Part shown: in pieces, positions 16,919 through 25,729 of the stretch | Layout: the number at the start of each line of letters is the position of its first letter | Numbering within the stretch: the first letter of the stretch is position 1 | Assembly (NCBI GenBank): GCA_963693305.1 | Contig: OY855905.1 | Coordinates: 19,005,937 to 19,069,936 of the forward strand | Source of the DNA: Meandrina meandrites | Taxonomy: Eukaryota > Cnidaria > Anthozoa > Scleractinia > Meandrinidae | Length of the DNA stretch: 64,000 nt | Direction: 5' to 3' | Notes under the pieces: model-generated | Seen by the model: the letters and a program-made list of their open reading frames with translations, nothing else | The model's database searches: none | What the model was told of the DNA's origin: nothing | Made by a program: the position numbers and the translations under genes

Positions 16919-18678
16919 CGCATAAAAGCGTAAATCAAAGCCGCAACACCTACCGCGGCAATAGCAATAGCTGCTTTGTTATTTTCGTGTGTTTCAGTGC
17001 CACCTACATCTTTTACTGGCTCATCAGGCTGAGGTGTTTGTTCTTCAGTCTCGGGCCTATTTTTTTCAGGCTGCGTTGCTTGCTTGTGTATTGGGTTTGA
17101 GGGGTGGCTGTTTGGTGGGTTTATCTTTGTCGGCCCTCCTGCCATTAGCTTTAGCCCTGATTTTTTTGTGCTCTTATTTACTTCGTCGTTAACCCCTAGC
17201 TTCATGCCTGGTATAGCTTGTTTTAGCTGGTTGTTGTAACCAATAACACTTCCCGTATTTATTACCATCCGCGCAGGCATCAGCCAGGCCCCCGGACACA
17301 CAGCAAGGTTAAGCCTCACCTTTGCCTCGTCGACTGCAAGTTGGTACCTTTGAACAGACTTTGCCAGATCGGGTTGCCTTATCGAGTCTTCGACTAGCAC
17401 AAGAAACTCACTTTGCGCTTCCTTTGCGCGCCCTCCTGCCCCGAGTATGCTGCTTCTTACGTTCACCTGCGACCCCAGAACACAGTAAACGAACGCCTCT
17501 ATCGACTGGTTTATTCGCGACAAACCCGCCTGCGTTAGACCTTCTGCTACATTTGGACAAAACCAGTCTGCCTGTCCGTAGGCAGCGTCATCTGGCTCGA
17601 TATAATAAATCAAGTTACCTTTTGAGCCTGATCCACCTTCGTCTGAGAACTTTTTTGACCCCCCGGGGTAAATGTCTCCCTCTTCTTTAGACGGTCCAAT
17701 GTTTGACACATATATGTAAACGCTTCCCAGGCCGTGGTTTTCGCCTCTTGTAAAACGAAAATCGCTTGACGGGTCGACTCCGAACTCATTGCATATTCTT
17801 TTGTATGAAGCCACGTCGTATTTGTTGTTAATCTGGTCAAAAGTTGGGTCGCCTGGCAAAGCGCTTATGCTTTGTATTCCCCCCATCTGAAACAATATTC
17901 GCCTGACAGTAAAATATATATGGAACCTGTAAAAAGCTCGCACATTCTCTGGCATAGCATAGTTGTTATCGAAAATTTCGCGACTTATACCACAGCCCGT
18001 TGTCGCGCACCAGACAGCAAAATTCAGCTGCTGTGGCCAATATCTCATATTTGGGCCGGCTAGCCATGTTTTTGACTCTTTCCCTGAATGGTGGGTGAGT
18101 TTGGTTTTTTGAAATACCTCTCTGAACTTTGTTGTAAAATACTGGTCCGGTGTTATGTAAATTTTCAGTTGGTTATTAAATATTTTTTTCAAACTCGGGG
18201 CGGCTTCGTGAAAGCCAACAGCAGGAATCGGCAAAGAGTCACCTTTTAAACCACTTGGTGTAAGCTGTTGTGGGAACCCTTCTGATGATTGGCCAACACC
18301 CAGCGCACTTTTCATTTCCGGGCTCCAATATTTGCTGTCTGAACCAAAAACGTTTATCAAATTGCCTGGCCCTGCTTTGAAATAAATTTCTGAGGTTGCT
18401 GTGTGGTCTTTGGTGAAATCGGTCTGTGGCTCAAACTTTGATTTATCAGCATTCGGGTATTTTGCATTAAAAGTTTTCCATGCCTTTTGTTCTGCTACTT
18501 TGGCAATGCTGTTAGCTTCTGGTGTCTGGATCCATTTTAGAAGCGTAGATGCGCTGCCTTGCTGTGAGGGCTGAGGGGCCTTGTCTTTTGCTGTATCAGC
18601 TTTCGCTGCACTTTTGGTTCTTTGCTGCCTCGAATAAGCATTCAACCATCCACCACCACCGGTCCATTCATTATCCAT
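16915..18678 (-). CDS. large tail-anchored Polinton protein, probable virion component (587 aa)
   Basis: No named domain recognised. The N-terminus (1-45) is Gly- then Ser/Gln-rich. The middle is folded, with NMRYWPQQLNFAVWCATTGC around 210-230 and an aromatic-rich region (VRAFYRFHIYFTVRRILFQM). A later block reads SRINQSIEAFVYCVLGSQVN and LNLAVCPGAWLMPARMVINT. A Pro/Gln-rich linker leads to a final transmembrane segment (KAAIAIAAVGVAALIYAFMR, 568-587), so it is tail-anchored. Related WCATTGC proteins are common in cnidarian genomes to my recollection, always uncharacterised. Divergent from the penton-like gene with only 34 bp between start codons, so the two probably share a promoter and late expression. 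Confidence 0.8.
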   Translation of the reverse strand: MDNEWTGGGGWLNAYSRQQRTKSAAKADTAKDKAPQPSQQGSASTLLKWIQTPEANSIAKVAEQKAWKTFNAKYPNADKSKFEPQTDFTKDHTATSEIYFKAGPGNLINVFGSDSKYWSPEMKSALGVGQSSEGFPQQLTPSGLKGDSLPIPAVGFHEAAPSLKKIFNNQLKIYITPDQYFTTKFREVFQKTKLTHHSGKESKTWLAGPNMRYWPQQLNFAVWCATTGCGISREIFDNNYAMPENVRAFYRFHIYFTVRRILFQMGGIQSISALPGDPTFDQINNKYDVASYKRICNEFGVDPSSDFRFTRGENHGLGSVYIYVSNIGPSKEEGDIYPGGSKKFSDEGGSGSKGNLIYYIEPDDAAYGQADWFCPNVAEGLTQAGLSRINQSIEAFVYCVLGSQVNVRSSILGAGGRAKEAQSEFLVLVEDSIRQPDLAKSVQRYQLAVDEAKVRLNLAVCPGAWLMPARMVINTGSVIGYNNQLKQAIPGMKLGVNDEVNKSTKKSGLKLMAGGPTKINPPNSHPSNPIHKQATQPEKNRPETEEQTPQPDEPVKDVGGTETHENNKAAIAIAAVGVAALIYAFMR

Positions 18679-18712
18679 TATTTAAACAAAATATTTTTCT
18701 CTAATTATAAAA
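18679..18712. promoter_or_regulatory. divergent promoter region, 34 bp, between 587-aa and penton-like genes
   Basis: Only 34 AT-rich bases separate the two start codons, so both transcripts have short leaders or start within this gap. Confidence 0.5.
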
Positions 18713-19381
18713 ATGGTTATTCTTACTGTTGTTACAACAGAAAATCCGCATACGGTCTATTTTGACCAACCTATTGAAAACCCAAGCTATATCCGGCTGT
18801 TAAGTTGTTCTCTTTACAATTCGTGGTTTAACTTAAAGGAAGAGGGGGCAATTACTTTGTTAGATGATGACAAAAAGCCTTTCAAAGTTACTTTTTTGCC
18901 GGGCCATTATACACTCGATGCTTTGGCGATTGAAATCAGAAACAGTTTAAACAAACATAGGGTCCCATTGCAAACAGATGTTAATACTATCGTTGGCCAG
19001 CTTGTAATCACAAATCCACAGTTTAAAAAGATTGTTATTGATTCCAATTTAGGCCATTTACTCAATTTAAACTCTTTTACATTGGAATTTAAAACGTTCA
19101 TAAAAAAGCTGAATTTTGAAACGACATATTACATTCATTGCGACCTACTTGACAAAGAACAGAATCTGTTAAATGGCAAACCGTCTACTGTTTTACAAAC
19201 TTTTGACATAACAGGAAAACCTTTTGAAAAAGTTTTTTATCAAAGCAGCCCACAACATGTCTTACGCGATGTTTCTGCTGATAAGCATATCTCAAATATG
19301 ACAATTTCTGTAAGGGACCAAAATAATAATCTATTTGACTTTAACGGCTTTCCTCTTCAGTTTCAAATTGAAATTAATTGA
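18713..19381 (+). CDS. penton-like minor capsid protein candidate (222 aa)
   Basis: Matches the pattern of the Polinton PX/penton single jelly-roll family: TVYFDQPIENPSYIRLLSCS, LYNSWFNLKEEGAITL, PGHYTLDALAIEIRNS and GQLVITN. Mostly beta-strand with no membrane segment or signal. It would form capsid vertices. Followed 28 bp downstream by the 220-aa membrane-active gene on the same strand. Confidence 0.75.
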   Translation: MVILTVVTTENPHTVYFDQPIENPSYIRLLSCSLYNSWFNLKEEGAITLLDDDKKPFKVTFLPGHYTLDALAIEIRNSLNKHRVPLQTDVNTIVGQLVITNPQFKKIVIDSNLGHLLNLNSFTLEFKTFIKKLNFETTYYIHCDLLDKEQNLLNGKPSTVLQTFDITGKPFEKVFYQSSPQHVLRDVSADKHISNMTISVRDQNNNLFDFNGFPLQFQIEIN

Positions 19382-19409
19382 ACAAGAAAATAATTTTGTA
19401 AATATAACC

Positions 19410-20072
19410 ATGGCATCCAACGTATTACCAACTGCTCCAGAGTATCGAGAAACAGAAATGCAAAATACATTGTATCCAAACCTCCTTACAACACCAAATG
19501 CCGAGAATTTCAGGCTAACTGAAATTAGTAAACATTTGAGAGAAATAAACACTGAAATCGAACATTACAGACTTGTTCTAAAAAAATATAAAAAGGTCAG
19601 GAAAGTGATTCACTATTCAGTGGTCAGTCTTGGCGCTATGACGACAGTTTTGTCTTCTGGTGCTGTCGCAACATCACTTACAGGTTTAGGCGCTTTGGTT
19701 GGAGTGCCATTAGGTGGTATTGCTATTTTTTCAGGGGGAGCATCTGCTGGACTGTCTGTTATCAACAAAAAGCTTGAACGTAAAGTTAATAAACACTCAA
19801 GAATCCATGCTCTGGCTGTGGCAAAACATGACTCGATTAACAGCTCTGTCTCAAAGGCTCTGAATGATAATCATGTTTCTGACACGGAGTTCGAACTGAT
19901 CACACGTGAAATGCATAAATATCGCCAACTTAAAGAAAATTTACGCTCACACTTCGCTCAAAAACAAACAACTTCACGTCAGCCTGACGAGCCTGATCTT
20001 AAAAAGATCAAAAATGAAATTAGACAGGAGATTTTAAAAAAACTCACAGCGTCCAGAACAAATTTGAATTAA
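19410..20072 (+). CDS. membrane-active Gly-rich helical protein (220 aa)
   Basis: Start chosen at MASNVLPTA (19410) because TTGTAAATATAA (19396-19407) directly precedes it; a longer frame would overlap the penton gene. The N-terminal half has a charged helix (ISKHLREINTEIEHYRLVLK). Residues 68-118 are a long hydrophobic Gly/Ala/Ser-rich hairpin (GAVATSLTGLGALVGVPLGG). The C-terminal half is basic and helical. This shape suits a membrane-perturbing or internal-membrane virion protein. Family function is unknown. Confidence 0.75.
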   Translation: MASNVLPTAPEYRETEMQNTLYPNLLTTPNAENFRLTEISKHLREINTEIEHYRLVLKKYKKVRKVIHYSVVSLGAMTTVLSSGAVATSLTGLGALVGVPLGGIAIFSGGASAGLSVINKKLERKVNKHSRIHALAVAKHDSINSSVSKALNDNHVSDTEFELITREMHKYRQLKENLRSHFAQKQTTSRQPDEPDLKKIKNEIRQEILKKLTASRTNLN

Positions 20073-20130
20073 CTTTTGAGGGGAAAAAAACGAGATTTTA
20101 TCTAAGTGTTACAAAATAACAGATGAATGC

Positions 20131-20253
20131 ATGGCAACAGGCTTTTATTCAACCGAAACATATGATTATGATATTCTCGGAAAACAGGAAGTTGCTGATG
20201 TAATGTCTCGGGGCTTTCCCTTTGCTATGAGTCATCAAAAGCTATTGTTTTAA
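20131..20253 (+). CDS. possible micro-ORF (40 aa), partly duplicated downstream
   Basis: ATG at 20131 opens a frame containing TYDYDILGKQEVADVMSR. The same coding segment reappears at 20256-20306 in the same sense and ends at a stop after EVDDVI. Either a remnant of a tandemly repeated protein or a non-coding repeat; no family recognised. Confidence 0.25.
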   Translation: MATGFYSTETYDYDILGKQEVADVMSRGFPFAMSHQKLLF

Positions 20254-20447
20254 GGACATATGATTATGATATTCTCGGAAAACAGGAAGTTGATGATGTA
20301 ATATAGCGGGACTTTCCCTTGTAAGATGCATCTTACAGATTTTAACTGATGCAATAAGCAAGTGAAAGTTACACAGTCATTAGACGTTAGTAAAATTATG
20401 TAAACACAAAAAGTTTTTGAAGTTAATTACATATAATTACACGCAAA

Positions 20448-20576
20448 ATGATTTTACTGTTTCATGCTCTTATGTATGTTATAAAAAACGAAATTTCTAC
20501 ACCCGTTTGGCAGAATGAGGTTAGACAGATAACATATCAAGTAGTGGAGGCTATGAGAGAGGCACAAAAAAAGTAA
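20448..20576 (+). CDS. possible micro-ORF (42 aa)
   Basis: ATG at 20448, stop at 20574-20576, product starting MILLFHALMYVIK and ending REAQKK. The helical, amphipathic look is plausible for a small viral protein, but there is no family and no strong promoter motif. Could be chance. Confidence 0.25.
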   Translation: MILLFHALMYVIKNEISTPVWQNEVRQITYQVVEAMREAQKK

Positions 20577-20690
20577 ACAGTCTCGCTTGGTAAGTTAACT
20601 TCACTCTATATCGGTCTTCTTCTCAGAAATAACACGCAACTCACATATTTCGAAACAAAAATATTGCAACCAAACGAAGGTATCGGCCGC

Positions 20691-21083
20691 TCAGTAAAAT
20701 TCCCTTATGATTTCTCGCATTGGGTCTAAACCTTTTACCTTACAATGGATCCATTTATGTTCTAATTCATCTTCGCATATCTCAACACAGCGTCTAAAGC
20801 TGTTGTATTCGAGCATGTCTGAGAAAACATAATGATTTATATTGCTTTTTCGCATGCAAGGTACACAAATACCATCAACTCCGCAATCAAAATGATCTAC
20901 ACAATACATCGCTTTTACAAAACTTTCCCTCCTTTCACAAAATGGGGTTTTTTCTAACTCTTTGTGTACTTCAGCCCAGCCAAGCATTTTACGCTGCCAG
21001 AGTCTTATTATAATATACTCCGTACAGATTTTTTCCCGAAGTTCAGCCGGAAGTGCTTGTATTAGTTCAAGTGTGCCTGCCAT
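20691..21083 (-). CDS. Cys-rich TIR-driven protein, weakly F-box-like (130 aa)
   Basis: Starts in the right TIR with the same ATGGC as PolB, so the two are likely co-regulated. The N-terminus (LELIQALPAELREKICTEYI) has the LP-x-EL pattern and helical character of an F-box. The middle is Cys-rich (YCVDHFDCGVDGICVPCMRK), hinting at zinc binding. If the F-box reading holds, it could recruit host SCF ubiquitin ligase; this is inference. Length and terminal position are typical of accessory genes. Confidence 0.7.
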   Translation of the reverse strand: MAGTLELIQALPAELREKICTEYIIIRLWQRKMLGWAEVHKELEKTPFCERRESFVKAMYCVDHFDCGVDGICVPCMRKSNINHYVFSDMLEYNSFRRCVEICEDELEHKWIHCKVKGLDPMREIIREFY

Positions 21084-21444
21084 CGCCGTATATACAACTG
21101 CAGATAATTGTTCAAATGGAAAATAATTCTAAGACATTTTTATTATTCTATGTACATAAATGGGTAGTTGGGGGTGGTTGGCTTTCTGTTCACTCTGTTT
21201 TTATTTTTGTTTGCTTTGTGGCGTTTGATTTGTTTTATTGAGCTTTTCTGGCTTGGTCTTTTGATTCACTATTTATGTGCCACACACATATAATATACTG
21301 GTTCCGAGACAAAAAAGGTGAAGAACACCCGAGAATTGCTTTATATCCAAAAACTCCGCTCCCACAGGTCGCTCCGTTTTTGGATTAAGCAATTCGGGTG
21401 TTCTTCACCTTTTTTGTCTCGGAACCAGTATATTATATGTGTGT
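21079..21444 (-). repeat. right terminal inverted repeat, 366 bp
   Basis: Inner 203 bp (21079-21281) match the left TIR inverted without a mismatch. The outer 163-bp palindrome (21282-21444) is in the same + strand orientation as the left one rather than inverted. The inner edge carries the ATG (21081-21083, minus strand) of the 130-aa gene. Confidence 0.95.
21282..21444 (+). repeat. right terminal hairpin palindrome (163 bp), same + strand orientation as left
   Basis: Reads on the + strand the same as 6180-6342 except for T at 21342 in place of A at 6240. The GA and AT bulges lie in the inner arm here but in the outer arm at the left end, and the loop likewise has the same + strand sequence. 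Relative to the element ends, one is therefore flip and the other flop. Confidence 0.95.
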
Positions 21445-21449
21445 GTAGA
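21445..21449. repeat. right target-site duplication GTAGA
   Basis: Partner of the copy at 6175-6179; sits directly after the last base of the right palindrome. Confidence 0.85.
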
Positions 21450-22626
21450 TAAAGAACGTCCACATGCGTAATGTGACGTATCGTTTTTGTGAAATTCACA
21501 TTATTAAAAGAGTTATGGCGTAATCAACACTCATATTTACAGACTTTCATCAGTAGCGTTTCCTTTTTTCGTGTAAACGGTAAAAGCATACGTCAGATTA
21601 TCAAGACGGCCACGTTACCTCTGATTCGTAAGAGAAATCGCAACTTTACCTTGTTTCCGTGGAGTTTTAGGGATTATAAATTCTAATGCGCGGTTTGGGA
21701 CTGGCACTAGTTTCGCACGCGCAGTGATATATTTTTAAAGCAGGTGTACCCCCAAATAAAATTCAGCATTTAGCGTTACAAAAAGCTTCAAAATCGCTTG
21801 CTTCAAAATACAGTCCTCAGCAATTCCTTAGCAACTGCTCCAGATTTATTTATTTATTTATTTATCTGTCTATTTATTTATTTATTCTTTTCATCACTTG
21901 GAATACAGTCTCCGACTTTGTGTAAATGTAAATGTAACATAGTAGTTAACGTAGTAACATCGATGTAAGTAAGTTTGTAAATGTACTTGTATCTATGTAC
22001 CCATATGTAATTGTATAAGTAAGTTAATGTTAGTTTTATGTAAGTGTCTGTAAAAAAATGTTATCCAATAAATAATAATAATAATAATAAAAAAAGAAAA
22101 AAAAGGAGGTATTGATAGTCTTAAGTGGTGTTATAAGTTGTGGTATGGTATGGTATGGTATGGTATGGTATGGTATGGTATGGTATGGTATGGTATGGTA
22201 TGGTATGGTATGGTATTTTATGTTATGTTTAATATCTCATGTCATGTCAACTTTAGTATATTGTATTGGCAAGGCTGTGGAAAAAGTAAACTCCTCTTCA
22301 CCAATATTTTGTGTCGCGGAAGTAACAGATTTTGATACTGAATTTGACTAACCAATTTGTAAAATGGCAACCCAGCATTTTCAACCTTGTGGTTGGGTTG
22401 CCAGAACCCCTCATTTTTAGCAGTACTTTATATATTTCTGTATTAATTAATTAATGGAAAAAAGAGGTTATAAAGATGATGTTGCTGAATATTTTTCTTC
22501 AACTTGTGCAATGCTTCTTTTTTGCACAATATCATATTCTGGATGTCAGGTTCCACTGACTGGCTCACACTTTTATATCGAATCTATGTTATTATTTTGT
22601 TTCATTTTCATTTTTTGAAGAAATAT
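21450..22626. other. host intergenic with simple repeats
   Basis: Contains a TTTA-rich tract at about 21846-21890, a GTAA/TGTA-rich stretch to 22080 and the GGTAT microsatellite. No gene supported. Confidence 0.5.
22141..22215 (+). repeat. microsatellite (GGTAT)n, about 15 copies
   Basis: Uninterrupted pentanucleotide repeat. The apparent repetitive peptide frames across it are artefacts. Confidence 0.95.
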
Positions 22627-25600
22627 TTAACGCCGAAGGTAGAGCTTAGTGTCAGCCAGCATTAAATGCAGTGGAAAAACAGTATAACCAAGCACCCATG
22701 CCTCTGAAGTACAAGAGAGAATTCTGTTAAAAGGAGTTGTGGGTGCAGACCAGTTGCCAACAGAAGAATGAAACATAGCAACAGAAAGGAGGAGTATCTT
22801 GACATTATATCCACCTTTCAACCTAAACACATTCATTTCTTTGATGAGGCAAGTGCTACAATAGGCGAGAAAGCAGTTAAGTTTCAAAGATACACTTCTA
22901 ATGTCAATTACACCATCAATTTGCTCCGCTTGCTTTGTGGCATTGACCTCATCAGTAGCCTTGATAGCCATCAAATGGATTTCAGTTGCTTCATAGTTTG
23001 AAGATGCTGTCGAAGTTCAATGACCCGATGGCAGATTTTTGCTTGAGCAAGACAACTGCATTCTCATGGACAATTGCAGATGTCACCATGGCCTCTTTGT
23101 TGAACCATTTTTGGGAGAAATTTTGAATGACTACGGAGTGCACCATATTCTCCTCATTTGAATACTTGGGGATACTGTTTCCACCAAATCAAGGAATTCC
23201 TTCAGAGATGTCAAATGTTATCCAGTGAAGAAACACAAATTGCAATCGCTGAGGGCATTTCCACGATATCACAGGATAATTCCTATCACTATTTTCAAAA
23301 CTGCTGATAAGTTCTCTGCCTCCTAAAAAAATATAACTTTTCATTTGTAAAAGATGCAATGCAACACTATTTCATTTGAATTGATCTTGTTCAACTATTA
23401 AAAGGAGGTGGCTTTGCAAAAAAGTTTGTTGGGTGGCTATGGTAAGGCACGTCGCACTGTAAAAGAATGTCCTTTTTTTCAGTTGATGCCAATGGCCATC
23501 TAATTGTTGCCCATGCAAATTTAGCAATCCCACATGATGTTATTTTCTTTCACATTTAAGAACCAACCAGATGATGAGCCTAGAAGACGCTGTGACATTT
23601 ATTAGAGGGAAGCTTGTGCTTGATGGTTATACGCCCTTTCCCTTAGAAGGGACACACCTGAAAGCCTCCTACACAAGCTGAGATCAGTGGTGGCCACTTG
23701 CCAGTTTAGAGTTGAATAGTCCAGTCATTTTGTGGGAAAATAGGTCAACCTGCAACTAATTGAAACAGAGGGAATTCCAGAGGTTTTCGACTCGGAAACT
23801 TATTATTAATAACATATCAAATTTAGTCCCAGAAAATCCCAACAGGGGAAGTTACTGTAAAATGGGTTTTGTTGAGAAGCTCCAAGACACATTTTTGGAC
23901 ATGCATGGAAATGAGGTGAAAATGAAGCTTTTACAAAAATACACAATTTACTTTACTTAAATCATTTTCTCAAAACATACATGCAAAAGATGAGGGGAAG
24001 ACCAAAAACAGGAACAAGTTCCCTTACAAATGGCCACCCAAAAAACCTAGAAAATTTAAAATATAAATCTAATAATAATTATAAAAATATTAAGTTAATT
24101 AATAAAAATTAATATTGTTAATTAATATTAAGGCCTTAAACTTAAAAAATTCAACACAATTTGTAACAATATATCAATTTTAATGCTTACTTGCATTAAA
24201 AATCAAGTTATGTTGGGTATTTCGTCTGTAGCCCGCTAAAATTGCAGCACAAAATAGTCCCAACGCTGTGCACAGGACTAAATGACATTTAGTTGGCTTT
24301 TTACCTTGAGCGTTTTTTTAGTTTTCTATTTTTAATAAAACTGACTTGTTTTTTTGTGTAAAGAGAGGGAAAAGGAAAACATAACACAGACTTGTAGGAA
24401 GCCAAAGCCATCAACGTTCAACTTGTACATTTCACCCTGACCAGCGAGCTGTGTTTGGCGCCTGCAGCACTTTTCAATCATCGTTGAACAGAATGGCTTG
24501 AGAACTTCAATTTTTTTAGTTCTGACCACTTTGTTAGGATGTTTTTGTTTACTTAAGTGAGAAGTTTCACTTTGTTATTTAGTGTGTGAATTGCACTCAT
24601 TTTAGAGTGATTTTTGCAAGTTTTCCTCAGGTTCAGTATTTATTTCACCTTTCAATGCAGCTGAAATGCAACATTAATTCTGTCGTCTAAAAATGTTCAC
24701 TAAAAAGTGAGATCACTGCATACGTTGTGGCAGTTAACGTAAAAACAATATTATTCCTTCTTCAAGTTTTAAAGAAAGATATGTTTCTGAAAGATTTTAA
24801 ACCCAATTTCTGAGATTTTTGGGTGAAACACAGGACGTCTGTGATTATATTACGCATTTGGCACAATCTAATTTGTATTCTAGTAATTTTTAGACAAGCA
24901 AGATTCCTAGATCAATGAAATAAGTTGAGCGATTTGCCAAGAATCGCTTGATGACGACATTGTATCTCTCTGTCAGAAGGAAAATGAGGATATAAACCAT
25001 GCAAGCGCAAAGGGCAATGACACCATCCAAACCGTTCCCAGCCAAAAGGTTCACAAGACATGCCACTCTGCATACTGCCACCCAAGTAACATTCCCCAAG
25101 CTAAACAGGAAAGTGCAAGCTCAGAAACAACAAGTTATCCCCCTTCATTGGATCACAAGACTGAACAATTCTTTAGCTTTAAAACTGACTGTTGCAGTAC
25201 AGAAATTGATTTTGAGGAACAAAAGAGAAGGCCAAGACATGTGTTCCGAGTGACAACCCTCAAAAAAGAGAGAAACTGTGCTAGAGACATGGGCTGGAGT
25301 GTTACAGGCCAGAATATTACATGTTCGCCAGTGTGTATCATCAGGCATGCACCATCAATATTATTTCAGGTCATGCTGATCACAAGAAAAGAAAAATTGG
25401 TTGCCTACAAGACAAAGACAAAAATGAAGCTTCTCTCAAAGTGATGACGTTTCTCAAGAAAAACGATAAGGAACAAATAATCTAGTTTAAAAAAATGGAG
25501 GAGTATCTTGGTGACTCAACCACGGCCACATATAGCCACACCCACATGAAGGCAAGGCTACAGGAATACTTTAGTTATCAGATCATTATAATCGAGATCA

Positions 25601-25700
25601 ATGGAAAGCAAAATGTTGTAACATTCAGAAGTACCGCAACAGCTATTCTCCATGAGTTTTACACAAAAAAAAAGTTGATGTGGAAACGGAAAAATTGAGT
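22627..25700. other. decayed repeat sequence, no intact gene
   Basis: Short frames on both strands (for example NGHLIVAHANLAIPHDV at about 23490-23540) look like debris of a repetitive protein gene with many stops. An AT-rich block lies at 24050-24170. I cannot name the family. Confidence 0.35.
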
Positions 25701-25729
25701 ATAATCAGAACTGTTTCAAGGTTGATCAA

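Larger units (their letters stand above)
20073..20690. other. element interior with a 98-bp direct repeat and two tiny open frames
   Basis: No gene of normal size. A unit beginning ACATATGATTATGATATTC occurs at 20158-20224 and again at 20256-20321. Two small frames are described separately (20131-20253 and 20448-20576). The rest is AT-rich. It could hold regulatory sequence for the convergent gene ends or a decayed gene. Confidence 0.6.
6180..21444. mobile_element. complete Polinton/Maverick (adintovirus-like) element, 15,265 bp
   Basis: Element bounded by 366-bp terminal inverted repeats (6180-6545 and 21079-21444) and flanked by a perfect 5-bp direct duplication GTAGA (6175-6179 and 21445-21449). 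Polintons usually give 6 bp. It encodes the hallmark set: type-B DNA polymerase, retroviral-type integrase, A32-like packaging ATPase, a double-jelly-roll-type major capsid candidate and a penton-like candidate, plus eight lineage-specific small or structural proteins. All frames except one (15573-16918) are uninterrupted and the 203-bp inner TIR halves are identical, so the insertion is young. No adenain-type protease was recognised. The termini consist of palindromes in flip/flop arrangement, which is unusual. The gene content implies the capacity for virions, but no activity is shown here. Confidence 0.95.

Noticed and set aside
22112..22351. Repetitive peptide frames MVWYG across the GGTAT repeat
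   Set aside because: Produced by a pentanucleotide microsatellite; two frames give the same peptide.
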